From Limosilactobacillus caccae (GTDB lineage Bacteria > Bacillota > Bacilli > Lactobacillales > Lactobacillaceae): DNA of 64,000 bases. The stretch lies in contig NZ_FTOY01000010.1 in assembly GCF_900156885.1 (NCBI RefSeq), positions 434,001-498,000 on the forward strand. Direction: 5' to 3'. Positions 1 through 8,602 of the stretch are shown here, piece by piece (the stretch's first letter is position 1; every line of letters begins with the position of its first letter). A model generated the notes under the pieces. The model searched no databases. It was given only the letters and a program-made list of their open reading frames with translations, and was not told the origin of the DNA. The position numbers were made by a program, and so were the translations under genes.

Positions 1-2
1 AC

Positions 3-1472
3 GAACAGATCTTCTTGGGGAATGTTTACCTTGATAATTACGATGAGTTAATTCAGGGGATGAGTGATTCGGATGTTTCTAACCTTCACAACTACGTAAC
101 TTCTGAAATCAGTGCTTGGGCAAACGCCAACCACTTGTTAATGAAGATCATTGATGATGATAATTACCTGATCATCGGTCACCAGGCCTCCTTGCGGGAG
201 CTTGAGAAGCAAAAGTTTAAGATCCTTGATACTATTCGGGAGAATACTTCCAAGCAAAATTCACCAGTGACGCTTAGTGTGGGGATTGCTTATGGGGAAA
301 ATGACCTTGTTAAGCTTGCTGACACGGCGCAGAACAACCTTGACCTGGCTCTTGGCCGTGGTGGAGACCAGGTTGTCGTGCGGGCGCAGGACCAGGAAGC
401 GCGGTTCTATGGTGGAAAGACCAACCCAATGGAAAAGCGGACCCGGGTACGGGCGCGGATGATCAGCCAGGCGCTCCAAGAACTGATGGCCCAGTCGGAC
501 CAATTATTCGTGATGGGTCACACCAACCCGGACATGGATTCGATTGGGGCCTGCCTCGGGATTCGCCGGATAGCGGAAATGAATGGCCGGGAGTGCTGGA
601 TTGTCGTTAACGATGAGCACTTGCACTCTGATATCCAGCGGTTGATGGCGGAGATGGATAATTACCAAAATATTAAGGACCATATCATTTCGCCAGCCAC
701 GGCCCTGGAAAAAGTTACCAACAATAGTTTACTGGTAATGGTGGACCATGCTAAACGGGCGATTACCATTGCCCCCGACCTATATGATAAAATGCAAAAT
801 AGGTTAGTGATTATTGACCACCACCGGCGGGGCGAAGATTTCCCTGAAAACCCATTGCTGGTCTACATTGAGCCATATGCCTCGTCGACGTGCGAGTTAA
901 TCACGGAAATGTTTGAATACCAGCCACGGGAAGGAAAGGGCTTGAATAAGCTGGAGGCAACGACAATGCTGACGGGGATTCAAGTCGATACCAAGTCCTT
1001 TACCAAGAGTGCGGGGACGCGAACCTTTGATGCGGCTAGTTATTTACGGTCTGCCGGGGCTGATGGGTTGATGATCCAGTCCTTTATGAAGGAAAATCCG
1101 CAGACATTTATGAAACGAAATCACTTAATTTCTCGTGCAGAGATAATCAATGCTAAAATAGCATTGTGTGCAGGTGAAGAGGGACAGGTATATGACCCGG
1201 TCACCGCTGCGCAATCTGCGGACATGTTGTTGCAGATGAGCGGGATTGAAGCTTCATTTGTTATCTATGCACGCGCTGATGGGAAGGTCGGCATTTCTGC
1301 CCGGTCGATGGGCAATGTTAACGTCCAAGTGATCATGGAAGAAATGGGTGGCGGTGGTCACCTTGCAAATGCAGCGACCCAGATTAGTGATAAGACAATT
1401 GACCAGGTTAAGCAGGAGTTGTTGACAATTATCAACAAACCTGACGAAGACCAGGATGAACCAGAGGAGTGA
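3..1472 (+). CDS. gdpP: Cyclic-di-AMP phosphodiesterase GdpP, C-terminal part
   Basis: Degrades the second messenger c-di-AMP and so influences osmotic and cell-wall homeostasis. The 5' end lies outside the window; the frame is open from base 3, so the TTG at 15 is only an internal codon. Visible domains are the tail of a degenerate GGDEF domain (ending near GRGGDQVVVR), a DHH domain (GHTNPDMDS, VDHAKRA, IIDHHRR metal-binding motifs) and a C-terminal DHHA1 domain ending in GGGGHLANAATQ. The missing part should hold two membrane helices and a PAS domain, as in the B. subtilis YybT/GdpP family. rplI follows 5 bases after the stop, as in most Lactobacillales. Confidence 0.95.
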   Translation, partial: EQIFLGNVYLDNYDELIQGMSDSDVSNLHNYVTSEISAWANANHLLMKIIDDDNYLIIGHQASLRELEKQKFKILDTIRENTSKQNSPVTLSVGIAYGENDLVKLADTAQNNLDLALGRGGDQVVVRAQDQEARFYGGKTNPMEKRTRVRARMISQALQELMAQSDQLFVMGHTNPDMDSIGACLGIRRIAEMNGRECWIVVNDEHLHSDIQRLMAEMDNYQNIKDHIISPATALEKVTNNSLLVMVDHAKRAITIAPDLYDKMQNRLVIIDHHRRGEDFPENPLLVYIEPYASSTCELITEMFEYQPREGKGLNKLEATTMLTGIQVDTKSFTKSAGTRTFDAASYLRSAGADGLMIQSFMKENPQTFMKRNHLISRAEIINAKIALCAGEEGQVYDPVTAAQSADMLLQMSGIEASFVIYARADGKVGISARSMGNVNVQVIMEEMGGGGHLANAATQISDKTIDQVKQELLTIINKPDEDQDEPEE

Positions 1473-1477
1473 CAGTA

Positions 1478-1930
1478 ATGAAAGTTATTTTTATGCAAGA
1501 CGTACGTGGCCGTGGTAAGCGGGGCCAAGTTAAAGACGTTCCTGACGGTTATGCCCAAAACTTCTTAATCAAGCGGGGCTTGGCAAAACAAGCCACTAAG
1601 GCTGCGATGAGCCAGTTAAAGGGGCAACAACGGGCTGAAGAAAAGCACGCGGCCGAAGAATTTGCGGAAGCTAAACGGATGAAGAAGATTTTAGAGGCTG
1701 ATGACACAGTTGTTGAATTGAGTGGGAAGGCCGGAACAGATGGCCGGATGTTTGGTTCAATTTCAACGAAGCAGATTGCGACAGCTTTGCAGAAGCAGTT
1801 TGACTTGAAGATCGACAAGCGCAAGATTGAATTAGCAGCGCCAATCAAGGCCCTGGGTTACGTTAATGTGCCAATCAAGCTGCACCCGCAAGTAGAAGCA
1901 ACAATTAGCGTGCACATCGCGGAAAAGTAA
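1478..1930 (+). CDS. rplI: 50S ribosomal protein L9
   Basis: Large-subunit ribosomal protein L9 (150 aa, normal length). The N-terminus MKVIFMQDVRGRGKRG is the L9 signature for rRNA binding, followed by a long connecting helix rich in Glu/Lys and a C-terminal domain. I chose ATG 1478 over the in-frame GTG at 1469, because GAGGAG at 1464-1469 is a ribosome binding site with 8-base spacing and the protein then begins exactly as other L9 proteins do. Cotranscribed with gdpP and dnaB. Confidence 0.97.
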   Translation: MKVIFMQDVRGRGKRGQVKDVPDGYAQNFLIKRGLAKQATKAAMSQLKGQQRAEEKHAAEEFAEAKRMKKILEADDTVVELSGKAGTDGRMFGSISTKQIATALQKQFDLKIDKRKIELAAPIKALGYVNVPIKLHPQVEATISVHIAEK

Positions 1931-1952
1931 TGATTTAAGGAGCGGTATCGCC

Positions 1953-3341
1953 ATGGATAATGCACCAGTGCAAGAAGAGCCACGCGATATAGAAGCCGAA
2001 AAAGCAGTTCTTGGGGCTGCTTTTTTGAGTAAAAACGCGTTAGCCGATGCAATGGAATACTTGGAGCCCCGGGACTTTTACCGGAAGGCTCACCAGATCA
2101 TTTTTGAAAAGATGATCCAATTAAATGATGATGATCAGCCAATTGATCCGTTGACGATGAAGAACGTCCTTGACCAGGATAACCAAACGGAAAATGTTGG
2201 TGGAATTGCTTATATTGGTGAACTGGCGACCGCGGTACCGACCGCTGCCAACGTCGTGTACTATTCTAAAATTGTCCACGATAAGGCAGTTTCGCGGCGG
2301 TTGATCAATACGGCGACGAAGATTATCAACGATAGCTATGCGGATGATGGAAAGATTGAAGAACAGTTGGACCGGGCAGAACAAGAGATCATGGCGATTT
2401 CGGAAAATAGTCGGCAGACTGGTTTTCAAAGCATTCGTGACGTATTGGAACAATCGATGCACCATGTCAGCGAGTTATCGCGGCAAGATTCGGAAATCAC
2501 TGGCTTGTCGACCGGTTACCCCCAATTGGATGAAATGACGACCGGCCTTCATAGTGATGAATTAGTTATTATTGCTGCCCGGCCAGCCGTGGGAAAGACT
2601 GCCTTTGCGTTGAACATTGCCCAAAACGTTGCGACCCGGACTGATAAGACGGTTGCGATCTTCAGCCTCGAAATGGGGGCAGAATCGCTGGTTAACCGGA
2701 TGCTGTGTGCGGAAGGAAATATCAGTGCTAACCACCTGCGGACGGGGCAGCTGACTACGGACGAGTGGAACAGCCTCTTTGTGGCGTCTGGGGCATTAAG
2801 TGATGCCAGCATCTTCATTGATGACACCGCCGGAATTAAGGTGGCTGAAATTCGGGCCCGGTGCCGGCGGTTAGCCAAGGAAAAGGGCAACCTCGGCCTG
2901 ATTGTCATTGACTACCTCCAGTTGATTGAAGGGAGTAACCCCGACAACCGGCAACAGGAAGTTTCAGAAATTTCGCGGCAACTAAAGAAGCTTGCTAAGG
3001 AATTAGGGGTGCCGGTGATTGCACTTTCCCAGTTATCGCGGGGAGTCGAACAGCGGCAAGATAAGCGGCCAGTGCTGTCTGATATCCGGGAGTCAGGGTC
3101 AATTGAGCAGGATGCCGATATCGTTAGTTTCCTCTACCGTGACGACTATTATGAGCACGCTGAGGGTGACGACGATCAGCAGCAAGGTAACCAGCAAAAT
3201 GACGATGACAATAGCGCAAGTGAAGTTGAAGTCATTATTGAAAAGAACCGTAGTGGTCCGCGGGGCACGGTCAAATTATTATTCGCGAAGTCCTATAATA
3301 AGTTTGCGCCGATTTCATATGTTCCAGAGGATAATAATTAA
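1953..3341 (+). CDS. dnaB: Replicative DNA helicase DnaB
   Basis: Hexameric 5'-3' replicative helicase (Gram-positive DnaC), 462 aa. The N-terminal DnaB domain begins IEAEKAVLGAAFL; the RecA-like ATPase domain has the Walker A ARPAVGKTAFALN, Walker B LIVIDYLQL and the SQLSRGVEQR motif. Between the last ATPase motif (YRDDYY) and the C-terminal EKNRSGPRG there is an acidic, Gln/Asn-rich insert (about residues 400-422) that looks longer than usual. AAGGAG lies about 10 bases before the ATG. Third gene of the gdpP-rplI-dnaB unit. Confidence 0.97.
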   Translation: MDNAPVQEEPRDIEAEKAVLGAAFLSKNALADAMEYLEPRDFYRKAHQIIFEKMIQLNDDDQPIDPLTMKNVLDQDNQTENVGGIAYIGELATAVPTAANVVYYSKIVHDKAVSRRLINTATKIINDSYADDGKIEEQLDRAEQEIMAISENSRQTGFQSIRDVLEQSMHHVSELSRQDSEITGLSTGYPQLDEMTTGLHSDELVIIAARPAVGKTAFALNIAQNVATRTDKTVAIFSLEMGAESLVNRMLCAEGNISANHLRTGQLTTDEWNSLFVASGALSDASIFIDDTAGIKVAEIRARCRRLAKEKGNLGLIVIDYLQLIEGSNPDNRQQEVSEISRQLKKLAKELGVPVIALSQLSRGVEQRQDKRPVLSDIRESGSIEQDADIVSFLYRDDYYEHAEGDDDQQQGNQQNDDDNSASEVEVIIEKNRSGPRGTVKLLFAKSYNKFAPISYVPEDNN

Positions 3342-3457
3342 TTAACACGAAAAGGGTATTTCAGACAAAACTGGGGTAGCCTTTTTCATTTATAAAGTCA
3401 TTAATAGAGATTTTATTGGAAAGTAAAGGTATCATAGTAATTGAGGAGGCGTTAATA

Positions 3458-4645
3458 ATGAACCGTCAAGGAGTTGAATTAAAGTGGCTATTATTTGGCA
3501 TGTTCCTGGGGAGCATTGGTAATAGCTTTGTGTGGCCACTAACAACAATTTATATTCACGACCAGCTACACGAATCGTTAACTATCTCGGGGATTGTCCT
3601 GCTTTTTTATTCAGGCGCCAATGTTGTTGGTAGTTACGTCAGTGGGCTATTATTTGACCGGGCGAACCCCCGGCACCTGATGATTGGCGGGACGTTATTA
3701 GCGACCGTCGTAATGGCCATCATGATTCCGTTTAACGGGTGGCCGGTTTATGGGATCCTGCTGACAGCAATTGGTTTTTTTAACGGCTGGATTATCACGA
3801 TGGTTAACTCGTTTGCTACCCGTTCGGGACGTGATGGACGCTATGTTTTCAACATGCTCTACTTCGCCAATAATTTGGGGATGGTGATCGGGACAACGAT
3901 TGTGGGGCCCCTTTACCAATACGCCCACGGGAATGTCTCCCCGATGTTTGCGATCACGACTATCCTGTACGTGATGTTCTTACTCGTTGTTATCCGCCAC
4001 TTTAAAGATAGCCGGCAGATTGCGCCAACTAGTAGCGATGAAGCCCAGCCAACCGCGGTAAAGATTCCGGCGGCCAACCTGTGGATCAGCTGGATCTTTT
4101 TCATTGCCCTGTGTGTCATCTGGACGATGTACGAGCAATGGTCAAGTAACCTGTCAGTCTTTATGACCGACCAGGGGATCTCGATGACGAAATATAGTCT
4201 TTTATGGACGTTAAACGGGGTCTTGATTGTTGTCTTGCAACTGGGGATCACTTACTTAAACCGCTGGTACAACCGGCCGTATTTGCAAGTCTTCTTAGGA
4301 ATCTTTACGATTGGTTTTTCCTTTGTCCTGTTACTCTTTGCCCGTTCATATGGCTGGTTTGTTGCGGCGATGGTTATTCTAACGATCGGGGAGGCAACCG
4401 CCCTGCCAACGATGCCCGCAATTGTCAATAGCCTGTCGCCCGCGGCAGTAAAGGGAAAGTACCAGGGAATCTTAAATGCTTTCTCGTCTTTAGGAAAGGC
4501 GTTTGGCCCGTTGTTTGGGGGGCTGATGATTGAGGCGAGTTCTTACCACGTTTTATTTGTAATTTGCGCGGCTTCGATTTTCGTGATGGAGGCAATCGTG
4601 ATGGTTGTTGTTAAATTGCAGCAAAGCAAGGTAACGGAATACTAA
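3458..4645 (+). CDS. MFS transporter, probable drug/efflux type
   Basis: A 395-aa major facilitator protein with about 12 hydrophobic segments. Between helices 2 and 3 it has a LLFDRANPRHLM loop, which resembles the MFS motif A. A polar loop near residues 190-210 (SRQIAPTSSDEAQP) divides the two six-helix halves. Start set at ATG 3458, preceded by GAGGAGG at 3443-3449; an upstream in-frame TTG at 3416 lacks such a site. The substrate cannot be told from sequence; the family includes MdtG/YceL-like exporters. The small gene after it starts 12 bases downstream and may be cotranscribed. Confidence 0.8.
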   Translation: MNRQGVELKWLLFGMFLGSIGNSFVWPLTTIYIHDQLHESLTISGIVLLFYSGANVVGSYVSGLLFDRANPRHLMIGGTLLATVVMAIMIPFNGWPVYGILLTAIGFFNGWIITMVNSFATRSGRDGRYVFNMLYFANNLGMVIGTTIVGPLYQYAHGNVSPMFAITTILYVMFLLVVIRHFKDSRQIAPTSSDEAQPTAVKIPAANLWISWIFFIALCVIWTMYEQWSSNLSVFMTDQGISMTKYSLLWTLNGVLIVVLQLGITYLNRWYNRPYLQVFLGIFTIGFSFVLLLFARSYGWFVAAMVILTIGEATALPTMPAIVNSLSPAAVKGKYQGILNAFSSLGKAFGPLFGGLMIEASSYHVLFVICAASIFVMEAIVMVVVKLQQSKVTEY

Positions 4646-4657
4646 AGAAGTGAGTCG

Positions 4658-4966
4658 ATGTTTTACAATAATTTTGACAATGTTCAGGGGGAAGACCGCT
4701 GGGGGATGGTCGGCAAGACTGGTGACCCCTTCCGCGAGGACTGCCAATTAAACTTACCGTGCTACCAGTGTCAGCAGGTGCCCTTAGTGATCGCCGAACG
4801 CAACTGGGCGGCGACGAATAATGATGATTCGCAGCGCTACCAGATTGTGGTCAGCTGCGAACACTGTGGGGCGGTCGATTATTTCACCGTTAATGATGGC
4901 CGGGAAGGAAAGAACGGGAAGCTGCGGCATAGTCACCGCCAACCGACAATTGAAGACTTAATTTGA
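4658..4966 (+). CDS. Small CxxC-containing hypothetical protein
   Basis: A 102-aa soluble protein I do not recognise. It has two Cys pairs, CYQC near residue 30 and CEHC near residue 68, spaced like a zinc-ribbon knuckle, so a structural metal site is plausible. The C-terminal half is charged (NDGREGKNGK, SHRQ). It sits 12 bases after the MFS gene and ends at a strong terminator, suggesting cotranscription with the transporter. Confidence 0.65.
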   Translation: MFYNNFDNVQGEDRWGMVGKTGDPFREDCQLNLPCYQCQQVPLVIAERNWAATNNDDSQRYQIVVSCEHCGAVDYFTVNDGREGKNGKLRHSHRQPTIEDLI

Positions 4967-4995
4967 GAACCGCTGACGTTTGGCGGTTCTTTTTT
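4967..4995 (+). terminator. Rho-independent terminator after the MFS unit
   Basis: GAACCGC and GCGGTTC arms flank a short loop and are followed by six T residues, beginning right after the stop of the small Cys-rich gene. Confidence 0.85.
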
Positions 4996-5072
4996 GATGG
5001 TGATATGAATTTTTTGGCATGTGTTTAGCAGGATCATTTCCTATTAGAAGAGCAACTTTATCAACTCATTTT

Positions 5073-5086
5073 AGTAAGCGCTTTCA
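5073..5086 (+). promoter_or_regulatory. Catabolite-responsive element (cre)
   Basis: AGTAAGCGCTTTCA matches the CcpA cre consensus TGWAANCGNTNWCA at all but the first base. It lies about 70 bases before the alcohol dehydrogenase start, so carbon catabolite control of that gene is likely. Confidence 0.6.
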
Positions 5087-5155
5087 AAAAGTGAGCGTTT
5101 TGTGATAAGATAAACAATGTAGAGTCGTTTAGATCAGTATAGGAGATGTTACTTT

Positions 5156-6277
5156 ATGAAGATCAAAGCCGCAATTGTTGATGAAAAAGGTGCAAAATTT
5201 GATATTCGTGATGACGTTGAATTAGCAGAAATGCAGCCAGATGACTTGCAGGTTCACATGGTGGCATCGGGGATTTGTCACTCTGATGAGGCGCTGCGGA
5301 AGGGGGATGCCGAGATTGGCTACCCAATTATCCTTGGTCATGAAGGAGCCGGGATCGTGGAAAAGGTTGGGTCCGAAGTTAAGGACTTCAAGCCGGGCGA
5401 CCATGTTATCCTTTCGTTTTACGGTTGTGGAAACTGCATTAATTGCTTGAAAGGGCAGCCAACAAAGTGCTTAAACTATGCTGCTAATAACCTCTCCGGG
5501 GTTCGTCCCGATGGTAGTGCGCACTTTACTGAAGGTGGGCATCAAGTCGACGATATGTTTGACCAATCATCGTTTACTTCGACGACCGTTGTTCGGGAAC
5601 GGAATGCTGTTAAGGTTCCGAAAGATCTTGACTTGCGGAAACTCGGCCCACTAGGCTGTGGTTATGTTACCGGGTCTGGGACCGTCTTTAATACATTGAA
5701 GCCAGCGCCGGGGTCAACGATTGCGGTCACTGGTACCGGGGCTGTCGGTCTTGCTGCAATGATGGCCGGGAAGATTTCTGGTTGTACCAAGGTAATCGCA
5801 ATTGACCGGTACGATGCCCGCCTTGACCTGGCAAAGGAACTAGGTGCTACCCACACAATTAATACGACTGATCAAGACATGGTGAAGGCTATTCAGGACT
5901 TAACTGATGGCAAGGGCGTTGACTACATCGTTGATACGACCGGTGCGACAAAGGTAATGGAGGATGCAATCCAGGCATTAGCACAAGGGGGCGTCCTTGC
6001 AGCGATTGCGGTCACTGCTAACCACATTGATGTAAATACCTGGGATGACCTGTGCCCTTCTGACCGGACAATTATCGGGGTTAACATGGGTGATTCGATT
6101 CCCCAAGTGGACATCCCACGGTTGATTGAATTCTACAAGCTCGGCATGTTTGACTTTGATAAGACGGAGAAGTTCTATGACTTTAGCCAGATCAATGAGG
6201 CAAATGCTGACTCGGTATCAGGAAAGACGATCAAGCCAGTACTTATCATCGATAAGGATTATCAGCCAGGTGATTAA
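5156..6277 (+). CDS. Zinc-dependent alcohol dehydrogenase (MDR family)
   Basis: NAD(P)-dependent alcohol/aldehyde oxidoreductase, 373 aa. The catalytic zinc ligands are in GICHSDEAL (Cys) and GHEGAGIVE (His-Glu), with the third ligand in the GPLGCGYVTG region. The structural zinc lobe GCGNCINCLKGQPTKC is complete. The Rossmann motif GTGAVGLAAMMAG is followed by IDRYDARL; Asp at the end of beta-2 favours NAD. It resembles aryl-alcohol dehydrogenases (AreB/XylB-like), but the substrate is not certain. AGGAGATG precedes the ATG, a cre lies upstream, and a terminator closes the single-gene unit. Confidence 0.9.
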   Translation: MKIKAAIVDEKGAKFDIRDDVELAEMQPDDLQVHMVASGICHSDEALRKGDAEIGYPIILGHEGAGIVEKVGSEVKDFKPGDHVILSFYGCGNCINCLKGQPTKCLNYAANNLSGVRPDGSAHFTEGGHQVDDMFDQSSFTSTTVVRERNAVKVPKDLDLRKLGPLGCGYVTGSGTVFNTLKPAPGSTIAVTGTGAVGLAAMMAGKISGCTKVIAIDRYDARLDLAKELGATHTINTTDQDMVKAIQDLTDGKGVDYIVDTTGATKVMEDAIQALAQGGVLAAIAVTANHIDVNTWDDLCPSDRTIIGVNMGDSIPQVDIPRLIEFYKLGMFDFDKTEKFYDFSQINEANADSVSGKTIKPVLIIDKDYQPGD

Positions 6278-6294
6278 TCCACGCGGTTAGGTAG

Positions 6295-6336
6295 AGTGCT
6301 AGTAAGCTTTTTAGGGCTTGCTGGCGCTTTTCTTTT
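6295..6336 (+). terminator. Terminator after the zinc ADH
   Basis: AGTGCTAGTAAGC pairs with GCTTGCTGGCGCT (with G-T pairs), followed by TTTTCTTTT. Confidence 0.75.
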
Positions 6337-6458
6337 GCGAGGATTTTAGTGAATCTGTTTTATGTTGGGATATTTTGGGTAAAATAGCTAAAATTAGAAG
6401 ATTACCGGTATCGTTAAGCAATTGCTTTTGCTAAGATAGGCATAATGAGGTGAGCATA

Positions 6459-7337
6459 ATGGAAATAAGTAAATATCGTTATACTGGGAAAGACTTTAAG
6501 ATCAAGGCAGCACCGACGATGGTCAAGGATTCGGCTGCTGAATTGAAGAAGATAAAAAAACAAATCCAGGTAAATGTTAAAGAAATCCGTGATGCACAGA
6601 AAATGATGTACGCTCGGCGTCATTACGGGGTCCTGGTCGTTTTTCAAGCGATGGACGCAGCCGGTAAGGATAGCATGATCTCGCATATCTTTGCGGGAGT
6701 TAACCCGGTCGGCTTTAAAGTTGCCAATTTTAAGCAACCGACCAGCTTAGAGTTGCGCCATGACTACCTATGGCGGGTCAACCGTGAGCTGCCGTTAAGG
6801 GGTGACATTGGCGTCTTTAACCGGTCATATTATGAGGACGTCCTTGTTTCCCGTGTTCACCCGGAGATTATCTTAAATTCAAACCTCCCGGAGATCCATT
6901 CCCTTCAGGATGTTGATGACCACTTCTTTGAAAAACGGTACGAAGATATTCGGGAATACGAAAAGTACTTAAGCCACAATGGCTACGTTGTGGTCAAGTT
7001 CTTCCTCCATGTCTCAAAAGAAGAACAGAAGAACCGGTTCCTTTCACGGATTAATACCCCGGAGAAGAACTGGAAATTCTCGGCGGCCGATATTCGGGAA
7101 CGGCAGTACTGGGATCAGTACCAGGAGGCCTACGAAAAGGCGATCAACGCGACTGCAACGAAGGAAAATCCATGGTATGTTATCCCGGCCGATGACAAGT
7201 GGTATTCGCGGTTGATTGTTTCTGATATTTTGACCAAGCAAATTAAGAAGCTACCACTATCCTATCCGACGATGACCCCAGAACAAGAAGGGGAGCTAGC
7301 TAAGGCCCGGCAACTGCTCCTTGATGAAGATAAATAA
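6459..7337 (+). CDS. Polyphosphate:nucleotide phosphotransferase, PPK2 class III-like
   Basis: Transfers phosphate between polyphosphate and nucleoside mono-/diphosphates. The 292-aa protein follows the PPK2 fold: Walker A-like loop FQAMDAAGKDSMI, the NPVGFKVANFKQPT stretch, DYLWRVNRELPLRGDIGVFNRSYYEDVLV with the Walker B Asp and lid Arg, and late motifs SAADIRERQYWDQYQEAYE and NPWYVIPADDKWY. Length and motif wording fit class III (bifunctional AMP/ADP) better than the two-domain class II. ATG 6459 is preferred, with GAGGTG 8 bases ahead, over the GTG at 6450. A monocistronic unit closed by a strong terminator. Confidence 0.9.
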   Translation: MEISKYRYTGKDFKIKAAPTMVKDSAAELKKIKKQIQVNVKEIRDAQKMMYARRHYGVLVVFQAMDAAGKDSMISHIFAGVNPVGFKVANFKQPTSLELRHDYLWRVNRELPLRGDIGVFNRSYYEDVLVSRVHPEIILNSNLPEIHSLQDVDDHFFEKRYEDIREYEKYLSHNGYVVVKFFLHVSKEEQKNRFLSRINTPEKNWKFSAADIRERQYWDQYQEAYEKAINATATKENPWYVIPADDKWYSRLIVSDILTKQIKKLPLSYPTMTPEQEGELAKARQLLLDEDK

Positions 7338-7380
7338 AACAAGCGCGGTAACCAGTTCCTTGGTCCCGCGCTTGTTTTCG
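7338..7380 (+). terminator. Terminator after the PPK2 gene
   Basis: AACAAGCGCGG and CCGCGCTTGTT are perfect inverted arms followed by TTTTCG. Confidence 0.85.
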
Positions 7381-7386
7381 CTAAAA

Positions 7387-7416
7387 GAAAAAGCTACCGA
7401 CGAATCGGTAGCTTTA
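7387..7416 (-). terminator. Terminator of tRNA-Lys copy 1
   Basis: Read on the minus strand, AAAGCTACCGA and TCGGTAGCTTT form an 11-bp stem followed by TTTCTTTT, just downstream of the tRNA. Confidence 0.8.
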
Positions 7417-7420
7417 GTAA

Positions 7421-7493
7421 TGGGCAGTCAGGGGATCGAACCCTGGACCCACGGATTAAGAGTCCGTTGCTCTGCCAGCTGAGCTAACTGCCC
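7421..7493 (-). tRNA. tRNA-Lys (CTT anticodon), copy 1
   Basis: Minus-strand cloverleaf with 7-bp acceptor GGGCAGT/ACTGCCC, D-arm AGCTCAGCTGGCAGAGC, anticodon loop CTCTTAA (anticodon CTT, reads AAG) and T-loop GGTTCGATCCC. The CCA end is not encoded. It has its own terminator. Confidence 0.95.
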
Positions 7494-7590
7494 ATGTCAT
7501 TGACAACATAAATAATAATATCAACTTTTATGATATTTGGCAAGAATTTTTTTAAATTAATTTATTTTTCTTTGCCGACGTATTTTGGAA

Positions 7591-7619
7591 AAGAAAAAGG
7601 CCACCGATAATGGTGACCT
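7591..7619 (-). terminator. Terminator of tRNA-Lys copy 2
   Basis: On the minus strand AGGTCACC pairs with GGTGGCCT, followed by TTTTTCTTTT. Confidence 0.7.
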
Positions 7620-7631
7620 GTAAACCTCTGA

Positions 7632-7704
7632 TGGGCAGTCAGGGGATCGAACCCTGGACCCACGGATTAAGAGTCCGTTGCTCTGCCAGCTGAGCTAACT
7701 GCCC
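7632..7704 (-). tRNA. tRNA-Lys (CTT anticodon), copy 2
   Basis: Identical over its whole length to the copy at 7421-7493, including the CTT anticodon and the lack of an encoded CCA. The flanks differ, and each copy carries its own terminator. The interval 7,500-7,590 between them holds no other feature I can see. Confidence 0.95.
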
Positions 7705-7802
7705 ATATCCTGTATCAGAATACTTAATTATAATAAACCACCCCACCATAATTGTCAAACCTTTTTTTGATTTTTCTAAATTAGTGATGAAATTTGCCCC
7801 TG

Positions 7803-7811
7803 TGCTATAAT
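7803..7811 (+). promoter_or_regulatory. walR operon promoter, extended -10
   Basis: TGCTATAAT is an extended -10 (TGn plus perfect TATAAT) about 70 bases before walR. The -35 region is weak. Confidence 0.6.
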
Positions 7812-7881
7812 AGAGGCACTAAAAAGATAACAAGAATAGTAAATAGACAATCAATTAACCCAATTGGAGGGAACCATTGAT

Positions 7882-8589
7882 ATGACAAAGAAAATTTTAG
7901 TTGTTGATGATGAAAAACCGATTTCTGACATTATCAAATTTAACCTGGAAAAAGAAGGGTATGAAGTCGTTGTTGCTTACGATGGTGAAGCCGCGCTTGA
8001 ACAAGTCGAAGCAGAAAGTCCTGATTTAATTATTCTTGACTTGATGCTTCCGAAGATTGATGGCCTTGAAGTTGCTAAGCGGGTACGTGCTAAGCACACG
8101 ACGCCGATTATCATGGTAACGGCCAAGGATTCAGAATTAGACAAGGTCCTCGGTCTTGAATTAGGGGCGGACGACTATGTCACCAAACCGTTTTCTAACC
8201 GTGAATTAGTTGCCCGGGTCAAGGCAAACTTACGGCGACAGGCCACGTTGAAGGCGCCAGCGGAAGAAGACAATAATACTGATATTCAAATTGGCGACCT
8301 GACGATCCACCCCGAAGCTTACACGGTTACTAAGCGGGGAGAAAATATCAACTTGACCCACCGCGAATTTGAGTTACTCCACTACCTCGCCCAACATATC
8401 GGTCAGGTAATCAATCGTGAACACCTCTTACAGACTGTTTGGGGTTATGACTACTTCGGCGATGTGCGGACGGTTGATGTTACTGTCCGGCGGCTGCGGG
8501 AAAAGATTGAAGACAACCCGAGCCATCCGCAATGGCTAGTTACCCGGCGGGGGGTTGGCTACTACCTGGCAAATCCTGATCAGAATTAG
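7882..8589 (+). CDS. walR: Response regulator WalR (YycF)
   Basis: OmpR-family regulator of the essential WalRK cell-wall homeostasis system, 235 aa. The receiver domain starts [14 protein letters not shown], has the phosphoacceptor Asp in [10 protein letters not shown] and the switch Lys in [10 protein letters not shown]. The winged-helix DNA-binding domain ends [23 protein letters not shown] 7882 is chosen because GGAGG lies 11 bases ahead and the protein then begins like other WalR. First gene of a five-gene operon with walK, yycH, yycI and yycJ. Confidence 0.96.
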   Translation: MTKKILVVDDEKPISDIIKFNLEKEGYEVVVAYDGEAALEQVEAESPDLIILDLMLPKIDGLEVAKRVRAKHTTPIIMVTAKDSELDKVLGLELGADDYVTKPFSNRELVARVKANLRRQATLKAPAEEDNNTDIQIGDLTIHPEAYTVTKRGENINLTHREFELLHYLAQHIGQVINREHLLQTVWGYDYFGDVRTVDVTVRRLREKIEDNPSHPQWLVTRRGVGYYLANPDQN

Positions 8590-8602
8590 AGGCTGAACCA
8601 TT

